NCBI GenBank assembly: GCA_030447125.1
Contig: JAUJLZ010000008.1
Location: 1 to 24,007 of the forward strand
Reading direction: 5' to 3'
DNA length: 24,007 nt
Source of the DNA: Acidimicrobiales bacterium
GTDB lineage: Bacteria > Actinomycetota > Acidimicrobiia > Acidimicrobiales > CADCSY01
Shown here: piece by piece, positions 1 to 6,520 of the stretch
Numbering within the stretch: the first letter of the stretch is position 1
How the letters are laid out: each line of letters begins with the position of its first letter
Program-made: the position numbers and the translations under genes
The notes under the pieces: generated by a model
Seen by the model: the letters and a program-made list of their open reading frames with translations, nothing else
Databases searched by the model: none
Told to the model about the DNA's origin: nothing

Positions 1-48
1 ATGCTGCTCGACGGACTCAGCCGAGGAAGGCTGCCGGCGTCCGCGTGA
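1..48 (+). CDS. Possible 3' end of a gene entering from the left edge
   Basis: Frame 1 is open from the window edge to a TGA at 46-48 and would encode the last 15 residues of a protein. No domain can be recognised in so short a piece, and another frame is also open for about 190 bases. It is listed only because an upstream gene may end here. The reading is weak and could be chance in GC-rich DNA. Confidence 0.18.
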   Translation: MLLDGLSRGRLPASA

Positions 49-133
49 ACCACGCGGGCGCCGGACCAGGGAAGTGCGCGCAAACGCCGGTTCCCAGAGC
101 GCGTCGGGCGGACGCGTAGGGCACTGTCGGTGG

Positions 134-194
134 TGGCCGCCACTGGGCAGGCGATGGCCGCACTGGGCAGTCTGTGTTGGCCGCAATGGTCAAG
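134..194. repeat. Imperfect direct repeats upstream of the first amidase gene
   Basis: TGGCCGCCACTGGGCAG (134-150) is followed by TGGCCGCACTGGGCAG (155-170), which differs by one missing C. A third, degenerate copy beginning TGGCCGCAATGG starts at 178. The starts are 21 and 23 bases apart, about two helical turns. They lie some 60-110 bases before the -35 box at 251, so they could be regulator binding sites. That role is inferred from position only. Confidence 0.5.
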
Positions 195-250
195 AGTAGT
201 CTCGCCCAAGTTCCTCTTTCACCGCTAGCAGTGAGTTTGGAAGCTTGCCA

Positions 251-279
251 TTGAAATAGACCATCAATGCAAGTAATCT
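251..279 (+). promoter_or_regulatory. Promoter of the first amidase: TTGAAA - 17 bp - TAATCT
   Basis: TTGAAA at 251-256 and TAATCT at 274-279 are separated by exactly 17 bases in a locally AT-rich stretch, the best sigma-70-type promoter in the window. It predicts a transcription start near 286. That leaves a leader of about 26 bases before the ATG at 312 and argues against the upstream in-frame ATG at 267, which lies inside the promoter. A TAGTCT at 197-202 could be a second, weaker box. Confidence 0.6.
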
Positions 280-305
280 CTCACCGCGTGTCACGAAGTG
301 AGAGA
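277..305. promoter_or_regulatory. 29-bp dyad over the -10/start region (putative operator)
   Basis: TCTCTCAC (277-284) and GTGAGAGA (298-305) are perfect inverted repeats. Inside them CGTG (287-290) mirrors CACG (292-295) around base 291. In all, 12 of 14 positions per arm pair. The left arm overlaps the last bases of the -10 box, and the right arm holds the purine-rich ribosome binding site. The predicted transcript starts near the centre, so the left arm would not be in the RNA. A DNA operator therefore fits better than an RNA hairpin. No specific regulator can be named. Confidence 0.5.
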
Positions 306-311
306 AGCCAT

Positions 312-1241
312 ATGGGTGACGATGTACAACAACGACTTCCCCTGCCGCTGCGTCGAGCCCTGCTCGGCCGGGGGCTGGTGGCCGCCGGCGCTCTCGTACT
401 CGGCCCCCGTGCCATACGTGCCCTGGCCATGGGCACGGCGGTCGACGCCGCCACGCTCGTGCACGCTCCCGGCGCCGTGGGCGCACCGCCGATCGTTCCC
501 AGGTCGGAGTGGGGGGCGGACGAGTCGCTGCGGTCCGGCAGCCGATCGTTTGCTCCGATCACCAAAGCCATCGTCCACCACACCGCCACGCTCAACGACG
601 AGCCCGATCCCCGGGCCCGAGTGAGGGCCATCTATCGATACCACGTGCAGGGCAGCGGCTGGGACGACATCGGCTACAACTTCCTCATCGACCGCGCCGG
701 GCAGATCTACGAAGGTCGCTGGGCGCGCGACTACGGGCCCGGTGAGCCGCACAGCGGCGAGGATCGAACCGGGCTCGGTGTCCTGGGTGCCCACGCCTAC
801 GGTTTCAACCGGGGCAGCGTGGGAGTGGCGCTTCTCGGGACCTACTCGTCCGCCGGTGTCACGGCCAGCGACGCGGCGCTGGGCGCGCTCAGCGACCTCC
901 TGAGCTGGAAGTTCGCCACCCGAGGCATCGACCCCCACGGTGCGTCGGGCTACACCAAGGCTGACGGTAGCGTCACCAGCTTCGCCAACCTGTGCGGTCA
1001 CCGAGAGGTGCTGTCGACAGCCTGTCCGGGTGACGCCCTACAGCAACGGCTGGATGAGGTACGCGACCAGGTGGCGGATCGAATGGCAGCAAGCCGCGCT
1101 GTGTCCGCCACCGCGCCTGCGTCCGTGGACATCGCTCCTCCGCCAGGAGAGACGGTGCCCACCCCCACCGAGTCGTCGCACGACGATGATGAACGTCGTC
1201 GCGACAGGAAGAGGAGACGGCGGGACCGCGAGTCCGACTGA
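312..1241 (+). CDS. Exported PGRP-type N-acetylmuramoyl-L-alanine amidase
   Basis: 309 residues. The family (PGRP/Amidase_2, T7-lysozyme fold) cleaves the amide between N-acetylmuramic acid and L-alanine in peptidoglycan. The N-terminus has a twin-arginine (RR at 14-15) followed by a hydrophobic stretch at about 21-31, suggesting Tat export. The catalytic domain spans about 62-255. The likely zinc ligands are all present: His89 (VHHT), His230 (CGHRE) and Cys238 (TACPG), with Tyr122 in DIGYNF. The tail from about 285 is extremely charged (DDDERRRDRKRRRR) and may bind wall polymers or DNA-like polyanions (inference). ATG 312 is preferred over ATG 267 because GTGAGAGA sits 6 bases before it and the promoter overlaps 267. 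This amidase is intact, unlike the second one nearby. Confidence 0.88.
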   Translation: MGDDVQQRLPLPLRRALLGRGLVAAGALVLGPRAIRALAMGTAVDAATLVHAPGAVGAPPIVPRSEWGADESLRSGSRSFAPITKAIVHHTATLNDEPDPRARVRAIYRYHVQGSGWDDIGYNFLIDRAGQIYEGRWARDYGPGEPHSGEDRTGLGVLGAHAYGFNRGSVGVALLGTYSSAGVTASDAALGALSDLLSWKFATRGIDPHGASGYTKADGSVTSFANLCGHREVLSTACPGDALQQRLDEVRDQVADRMAASRAVSATAPASVDIAPPPGETVPTPTESSHDDDERRRDRKRRRRDRESD

Positions 1242-1360
1242 CCCTATGGCCTCGACGTCACCTGCAACCGGCGTGGCGGCGTGTTCAGCGGCCCGGTCGA
1301 AGGCCCACACTCAGCGGCAGGTCCTGGCTGAGCTCGACGGTGCCCGCGCCCGCCCTCCAG

Positions 1361-1366
1361 TAGCCT
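1361..1366 (+). promoter_or_regulatory. TAGCCT -10-like box before the broken glycosyltransferase
   Basis: TAGCCT lies 25 bases before the ATG at 1392. It is the same hexamer found just before the starts at 13884 and, on the minus strand, 18122. No convincing -35 box was seen. GGGAGG at 1385-1390 touches the ATG too closely to be an ideal ribosome binding site. Confidence 0.35.
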
Positions 1367-1391
1367 GGATGGGACACATCCGACGGGAGGC

Positions 1392-2041
1392 ATGTCATCG
1401 CCCGCCCGACACTCAGCGTTTGCGGCATGACCTGGAACTCGGCCGGCAGGCTCGAGCACTGGATCACCCGCACCCTCGAGTACGCAGACGAGGTCGTCCT
1501 CCTCGTCGACGAGTCCTCCACCGCGGACACCTACGACGTTGCCCGCACCTTCGCGTACTTCCACCGTGGCCGGCTGCACAGCCCGTTCGAGATCGCCGGT
1601 GAGGGCCCGGTCGTCGAGCCGGAGGAGGCGGTGATCTGCCACCTCGACCTAGTCCGGCGCGACCGAGCGCAGCGAGAGGCGAAGGTGGCTCGCTATCGCC
1701 AGAAGAACGCACCCTCGTGCGAGGAGTACTACCTCTACGAGGAGTACGAGCGGACGCTCGCCACTGAGCCGGTTCTCGAGCCGCTGGTGCGTGACCCGAG
1801 TGCCTCCGCCTGCCGAGAGGCCGAGGCTCGTAGCAAGCGGTCGCGGGGAAAGGCCACGCAGGGGATGCCGGCTGCCGTGACCGTCGAGGAGGAGCGAGCC
1901 CGCATCTCCGGGTTCTGGTCCAGCGCGCCGCTGTTCTCTGCGGATTACCTCGCCTCGAACACTCCGCCCGTCGTCCTGAGCAACCGTGGGTGCACGGTGG
2001 AGGTGAAGGTCCGCAACACCAGTCCGGTGACGTGGTCATGA
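1392..2041 (+). pseudogene. Family 2 glycosyltransferase remnant, frameshifted and internally deleted
   Basis: The ATG at 1392 opens a frame that stops after 12 codons. One extra C in the CCC at 1401-1403 would join it to the frame that runs to 2041, giving a normal GT2 beginning (TLSVCGMTWNSAGRLEHW, then VVLLVDESSTADT). Near 1553-1560 the protein jumps from the end of the first Rossmann-like segment (DVARTFA) directly to a late segment (GRLHSPFEIAGEG...HLDLVRRDRAQREAKVARY). About 100 residues that should hold the DxD metal-binding region are missing. Past about residue 170 a beta-sandwich-like segment begins and is cut by TGA at 2039, while its continuation is in another frame. No activity is expected. 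The large gap is not a simple base-calling error, although an assembly collapse is possible. Confidence 0.65.
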
Positions 2042-2602
2042 GCGGACTGGCGCGGGGCCGGGTGGTCCTCAGCTACCACTGGGTGCATCCCGAGCACGGG
2101 GTGGTGCTCCGAGACGGCGACCGCCCGCAGGCCTCGGCGCCAGCCTCAGTCGCACCCTCGCCGACTGCGGCAGGCCCTGGGGTCTCGCCGCGTCCCGACC
2201 GGCGACATCCACGGGCGCAACGTCACACCGCTTACGGCGGTACGGGTGCTCGACACCCGCGACGGCACGGGCGTGCCCGGAGCCGTCACCGGGCCGGTGG
2301 CCGCGGGCAGCGCCGTGGTGCTGGAGGTGGCCGGTCACGCCGGCGTGCCTGACTGGGCTGTCGGTGTCGTGGCCACGCTCTCCGTGCCGTCCGCCACCTA
2401 CAACGGCTACGTCAAGGTCTCGGCGGACGATGGGCCACCCGCGGCGTCGGCCATCGTGAGCGGCTACTTCAGCGAGGCCAGTCCCTCGGCCGTGCAGGTG
2501 CTCTGCCCCCTGCGCGACGGCCGGCTCACCGTGTGGATCAGCGACAACCACCCCGGCACGGCACAGCTCCTGCTCGACGTGGTCGCCTACCTCGGGCCAT
2601 GA
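2042..2602 (+). pseudogene. Out-of-frame continuation: beta-sandwich fragment and surface-type domain
   Basis: From 2038 another frame reads SGLARGRVVLSYHW, which continues the segment interrupted at 2039 and resembles NEW3-like carbohydrate-associated domains. It breaks down near 2125. The original frame then resumes, open from at least 2162 to 2602. It encodes a domain starting VRVLDTRDGTGVPG and ending LLLDVVAYLGP, a pattern I recognise as a repeat-type beta domain at the C-termini of exported actinobacterial proteins. A GTG at 2246 could start a 118-residue ORF, but it lies inside the domain and has no clear ribosome binding site. A remnant of one gene with the piece at 1392-2041 is more likely. 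Whether the surface domain originally belonged to the same gene is inference. Confidence 0.5.
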
Positions 2603-2656
2603 CGCGGGTGGAGGCATCCTGTTGCACCGGAAGTTGCGAAGACCTGCCACCCTGGC

Positions 2657-2671
2657 GCCCAGCGCCTGGGC
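2657..2671. terminator. GC hairpin between convergent genes
   Basis: GCCCAG-CGC-CTGGGC forms a perfect 6-bp stem. It lies in the 158-base gap between the plus-strand remnant ending at 2602 and the minus-strand amidase ending at 2761. There is no T-run. In GC-rich DNA such hairpins also occur by chance. Confidence 0.35.
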
Positions 2672-2760
2672 CCTGGTCGAACTCCTGCGCGGGGCCCGCC
2701 GGCAGCCCACCCCGACGCCCCGGGCGGCCGGCCCCGTCCCCGCCGCCTGAGCAAGGGGCC

Positions 2761-3759
2761 TCACCCGGCGACGGCGACCGCCTTTTTGGCTGCGGCCCAG
2801 CGCACGAGGTGGAGGTGGTCGTAGAGCTGCTGGCGAGGGCACTCGGTGGGTGCCGCGTCGCGGTGGCCGGAGATGATGCGCAGGCTCACTGTCCTGCGGT
2901 CGAAGCCAGTCATCGACGTGCAGGCGGTGGGATCGACGCCCGCCGTGCCCAGGCTCCAGCCCAGCACCTGGCCCAACCGCTCCCAGCGAGGCGCTGGTGG
3001 GCTCGGCGCTGCGGTAGTCGCCCATGACGGCCACGCCCACCGAGCCGGTGTTGAACCCGCCCACGTGAGCCCCGACCACGTTGCGGTCCACGCCCCCGGC
3101 CCGGCCCTCCCAGATCTGCCCGACCCGGTCGACCAGGAAGTTGTAGCCGATGTCGTCCCAGCCGTTGACGTCCATGTGGTAGGCCTGGATGCCCCGCAGG
3201 GTCCCGGGCACGTCGGCCGGGGCGTAGCCGTTGGCGCTCACCGTGTGGTGGACGAAGCCCATCTTCAGGCCGGCCACGATCGTCGGGCCGGCCTTGGCCG
3301 GGTGGGCGCCCCACGACGACCGGTTGGTGATGGGGGGCGCACCGGGCGAGGCCGAGCCCACCCAGATCGGCTCGCTGACCGAACGGCGGTGGTGTCCTCA
3401 CCGGAGCCCGGGGTGGCGCGCTCGAGCTCGACCCACTCGTCCCAGCCCTCGGCGCTGCGGACCCGCACCTGACCCCCCTCGGTGTCGCCGGACCAGCTCA
3501 CGCCCAGGAGCTGGAACGGGGCCACGTCGAGCTGGCGGGGCGAGACGTCGGCCCCGGCGTCGAGCTCGGCCTCCTCGCCCGGCGCCAGACTCACGGTCTG
3601 GGTCTTGGACCTCCCGCCCGCGACGAACTCGGCCGTGGTCACGGGGGCCGTGGAGGAGGCGAGCAGGACCAGCACGGCGACCACGGCCGGGGGGAACCCA
3701 GGAGCGGGCCGGGGGAGAGGGAACCGGGGGAGGCGAGGAAGGGCATGGCGGGCTCTCAA
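2761..3759 (-). pseudogene. Second PGRP-type amidase, broken by two single-base indels
   Basis: This is a secreted N-acetylmuramoyl-L-alanine amidase of the PGRP family whose reading frame is split in three. Piece 1 (from about 3759) has a Sec-type hydrophobic core (AVVAVLVLLASSTAPVTT) and a beta-rich N-domain. Piece 2 starts SEPIWVGSASPG and carries FVHHTVS, GWDDIGYNFLVDR and GSVGVAVMGDY. Piece 3 (to 2761) carries SGHRDAAPTECP. The zinc His, His and Cys are therefore all preserved. Adding one base to the CC at 3379-3380 and removing one from the CCC at 2982-2984 (plus-strand numbering) gives one 332-residue protein. The two lesions cancel in length, and nothing else has decayed. This suggests sequencing error or very recent mutation. 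The start is uncertain: TTG at 3759 fits the signal peptide, while a nearby ATG is out of frame. Confidence 0.72.
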
Positions 3760-3831
3760 CCGCTGGCGTCGATCTCGGACTCGGGCTCCCCCTGCTGTGG
3801 CTGATGTGGACGATGAGGATTCCGGGCCGGG

Positions 3832-3837
3832 ACTCTA
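3832..3837 (-). promoter_or_regulatory. TAGAGT -10-like box upstream of the second amidase
   Basis: Read on the minus strand, TAGAGT lies about 72 bases before the likely amidase start at 3759, in the 119-base gap after the BI-1 gene. It fits the TAnnnT pattern seen at other genes here. No -35 box was recognised. Confidence 0.25.
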
Positions 3838-3878
3838 CTCGCCGCGACCAGAGCGCCGGACCAGGGGCCCGAGAGGGG

Positions 3879-4677
3879 TCAGTTGCCCCGCAGGATGGCC
3901 AGCAGGCGCAGGATCTCGACGTAGAGCCACACCAGCGTCACCATGATGGCGAAGGCGGCGAACCAGCCGTAGCGCTCGGGAACGCCCTGGCGGGCGCCCT
4001 GTTCGACGAGGTCGAAGTCGAGCACCAGGTTCAGCGAGGCCAGGCCGATGGCCACCACGCCCACGAGGATGCCGAGCGGCCCCTCCCGCAAGCCGAGGCC
4101 GCCGTCGGTGAAGAAGCCGGCGACGAGGTTGACCACCACGAGGGCGAGGAAGCCCATGGTGGCCCCCACCACCATCTTGGTGAACTGCGGGGTGACCCTG
4201 ATCTTGCCGCTGCGGTACAGCGCGAGCATGACGGCGGTGACACCGGCGGTGCCCACCACCGCCTGCACGACGATGCCGGGGTAGAGGGAGTTGAAGTACT
4301 GGCTGATCCCCCCCGAGGAAGACACCCTCGACGGCGGCGTAGGCCAGCATCACGCCCGGGTCGGTGATCTGCTTGAAGATGATGACCAGGGCGAGCACGA
4401 GGCCGACCACCCCGGCGGGGAAGGCCAGGGCGCCCAGCCCCAGCGCCCAGGTGACGCCGCCGGTGAGCACGGCCACGCCGAGCAGGATGGCCGTCCGCTC
4501 CACGACGCTGTCGACGCTCATGCGCCCGGTCTGGCGGGCGGTGGTGCTGGGAGCTCCGAAGGCCTGCTCGAGCGGGTCCACCGTGGGGGCCCGGCCGGGG
4601 GCGCCGGTGCCGGTGCCGGTGCCGGTGAAGGCCGGGCTGCGGGTGAGGGCGGGGTTGCTGCTGGAACGCACCGTCAT
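3879..4677 (-). pseudogene. Bax inhibitor-1/YccA family membrane protein, frameshifted at a C7 run
   Basis: This is a multi-pass membrane protein of the BI-1/TMBIM family, likely seven helices. In other organisms the family is linked to calcium leak and membrane-protein quality control; its role in actinobacteria is unclear. ATG 4677 follows GAGGAGGAG. The N-terminus has a (TG)4 linker, then hydrophobic helices up to FKQITDPGVMLAYAAVEGVFLGG. There the frame breaks at seven Cs (plus 4308-4314). With six Cs the protein continues GGISQYFNSLYPGIVVQAVVGT and ends after LLAILRGN, giving 265 residues, normal for the family. The rest is well preserved, so a base-calling error or slippage is more likely than true decay. 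It lies 72 bases after the GT-C gene on the same strand. TAGCCG at 4729-4734 (minus) resembles a -10 box. Confidence 0.75.
4603..4626. repeat. Tandem hexamer GCCGGT x4 in the BI-1 gene
   Basis: Four exact copies of GCCGGT encode an alternating Thr-Gly linker near the N-terminus of the BI-1 protein. Loss or gain of a unit would change the linker by two residues without changing frame. Confidence 0.75.
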
Positions 4678-4740
4678 CTCCTCCTCGAGAAGGCGGGCAG
4701 GGCGCCCGTCTCAGATTCGAGGATGGGCCGGCTAGCCCGT

Positions 4741-4760
4741 CCTCGGTCCTCAGGCCGAGG
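4741..4760 (-). terminator. Hairpin at the end of the first GT-C gene
   Basis: On the minus strand CCTCGG and CCGAGG form a 6-bp stem around an 8-base loop that includes the TGA of the GT-C gene. There is no T-run. It may attenuate readthrough into the BI-1 gene, but this is position-based inference. Confidence 0.3.
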
Positions 4761-6324
4761 GCAGCTTGGTGAGCAACTGGGCGTCCACGGGGGCGTTCGG
4801 TACCGCCGGGAAGCGTAGCGACGTCTCGACGTCCAGCCGGGGATGGGCCAGGAGGTAGTCCCTGCCCTCGAGGCACCGTCGGATCTCCAACTCGATGTAG
4901 GGCGGCAGACCAGCGAGTTCGCTCCCCTCGACCGGTGGGCACGACATCAGCACGTGTCCGCCCACGGGCAGACGGTCGACCAGGGGCGACAGCGAGGAGA
5001 CTGGGCCACCGGTGCGCAGGCGCTCCATGGCGTCCCTCCAATCGGCGGCCAGGGGGTCGGCGACGGGCCCCGTCGTCGTCGTGTAGCGGAGGCCGTCGGG
5101 CAGGTAGTGGGCGAGGAGGGGGATCGCCCCGATGGGAGCGAAGACGAGGTCCCCGCGCTCCAGGAGCGGTGCGACCTCCTGGACCCACCCCTTGGCGTCG
5201 CTCTTGGCGTACAGCGGTACCCGTACGCTGATGGGAGCGGTGAGCACGGCCACGACGGCCAAGGCAGCGACTGCCGTCTGACCGGCTCGGGCCAGCGCCA
5301 CGCCGAAGGCCAACACGACCGGAGCGAGCACGATGCCCAGGTAACGGCCGTGCCACTGGGCATTGGTCCGCGACGTCGCCCATCCTGCCGCCACGGCGAC
5401 GACGACGATGACAACGATGGCGACCGTCAGCAAGGAGCGGCGGTCCCAGGGTCGGCGGAGCAAGACGACCAGCGCACCTCCAGCTCCCAGCGCCAGGGCG
5501 ACAGCCGGGACCGGTCCGCCGACCAGGCCGACCACGTCGTCGCGCACCAGTTGGAGCGTCGGTGGAAGGGCCCACCCCACCACCGTGTGGGCACGTTGGT
5601 ACAGCAGCGTCGGCAACCAGGGGGCGAACAGGAGGGCGGCCGCGCCATAGGCGAGCACGGCGTCGAGAACCAGGCGTCGCCGATCGGCGCTGCCGGTCAC
5701 GCCGCCGACGACGACCACGACAAGGGCGACGCCGGTACCGAGGGCCAGGAAGAACCCCCAGTAGTGGGTGTACATGGTCATGGCCAGGAGAAGCGCGAAG
5801 GCGGGGACGAAGCGCCGGCGACGGTAGACGAAGGCGTGGAGGAACGTGGCGGTCACCAGCAGGGACAGCAAGGCGACCAGGGAGTACATGCGGGTCTCGT
5901 TGGCGTAGGTGGCGAGGAAGGGGCTGACGGCGGCGAGGAGCGCGCACATCCACCCGGTCCGGCGGTCGAAGAGGCTCCAGCCCGCCCACAGCACCGCCGG
6001 GACGACGGCCAGGGCGAAGAGCATGGACAGGGAGTGGGTCGCCGCCTCGGAGGACCCGAACCACGTCACCCAGAGGTTGAGCAGGACGTGGTACAGCGGA
6101 GGGGAGGTGTCCTGGGCCAGCACCTCGGGCAGCTGAGCGAGCGGATGCGACGACATGCCGAGCGACAGCGCCTCGTCGGTCCAGTACCAGGTGTGACGGC
6201 CCCGGCTCCACAGGTAGGCCAGCACGGCTACGAGACCGCCGATGGCGCCCAGGTCGACCAGCGAGAGGCCAGGCCGGCCGGCGGCGGGCGAGAGCGTAGG
6301 AGCGCTCTGGCCCGGAGGGCTCAC
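4750..6324 (-). CDS. GT-C membrane glycosyltransferase (family 39/ArnT-PMT type)
   Basis: About 524 residues from GTG 6324. GT-C enzymes of this type take a sugar from a polyprenyl phosphate and add it to a glycan, lipid or protein on the outer face of the membrane. The first helix (about 27-40) is followed by WYWTDEALSLG, whose Asp-Glu (50-51) sits where the family's catalytic acid lies. SPPLYH (about 74-79) matches the HPPLYY loop, and many hydrophobic helices follow. A soluble C-terminal region of about 150 residues carries LLERGDLVFAP and ends LLTKLPSA. The start is uncertain: the frame is open far upstream but runs into the divergent gene, and CTG 6402 is another possibility. It is a close paralogue of the gene at 9393, in opposite orientation. 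Confidence 0.8.
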   Translation of the reverse strand: MSPPGQSAPTLSPAAGRPGLSLVDLGAIGGLVAVLAYLWSRGRHTWYWTDEALSLGMSSHPLAQLPEVLAQDTSPPLYHVLLNLWVTWFGSSEAATHSLSMLFALAVVPAVLWAGWSLFDRRTGWMCALLAAVSPFLATYANETRMYSLVALLSLLVTATFLHAFVYRRRRFVPAFALLLAMTMYTHYWGFFLALGTGVALVVVVVGGVTGSADRRRLVLDAVLAYGAAALLFAPWLPTLLYQRAHTVVGWALPPTLQLVRDDVVGLVGGPVPAVALALGAGGALVVLLRRPWDRRSLLTVAIVVIVVVAVAAGWATSRTNAQWHGRYLGIVLAPVVLAFGVALARAGQTAVAALAVVAVLTAPISVRVPLYAKSDAKGWVQEVAPLLERGDLVFAPIGAIPLLAHYLPDGLRYTTTTGPVADPLAADWRDAMERLRTGGPVSSLSPLVDRLPVGGHVLMSCPPVEGSELAGLPPYIELEIRRCLEGRDYLLAHPRLDVETSLRFPAVPNAPVDAQLLTKLPSA

Positions 6325-6506
6325 CTCGGCCTGCTGCTCCGACCGACGCTGCGGCGCGGGCTCGCCTTGCTCGGGCTGTGTCGGGTTCCGAATCGTTTCC
6401 AGTTGCCTGCCAGACGTCGGGCGGTGCGGACAGGGTAGACGTGCGCCGCGCCGTTTCCGTCTCGGCCCCGTCTTCGGGCGCGTGCCGGCGCGCCTGAAGG
6501 GAACGA

Positions 6507-6512
6507 TACCGT
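6507..6512 (+). promoter_or_regulatory. TACCGT -10-like box, probably leaderless start at 6521
   Basis: TACCGT ends 8 bases before the GTG at 6521, matching the 7-9 base spacing of the other TAnnnT boxes here. A purine run (GAAGGGAA, 6496-6503) lies 7 bases before a GTG at 6511, but that GTG opens the wrong frame. Confidence 0.35.
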
Positions 6513-6520
6513 GCAGGCCG

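Noticed and set aside
267..311. Longer amidase start at ATG 267
   Set aside because: It lies between the -35 and -10 boxes of a good promoter, and the added residues do not resemble a signal peptide.
2036..2041. TGA at 2039 as a recoded (selenocysteine or readthrough) codon
   Set aside because: The frame after TGA does not continue the domain; the related sequence continues in a different frame, so a frameshift explains it.
6242..6520. Upstream extension of the 6521 gene to 6242
   Set aside because: It would overlap the start of the opposite GT-C gene, and its translation (Arg-, Gly- and Cys-rich) lacks protein-like features.
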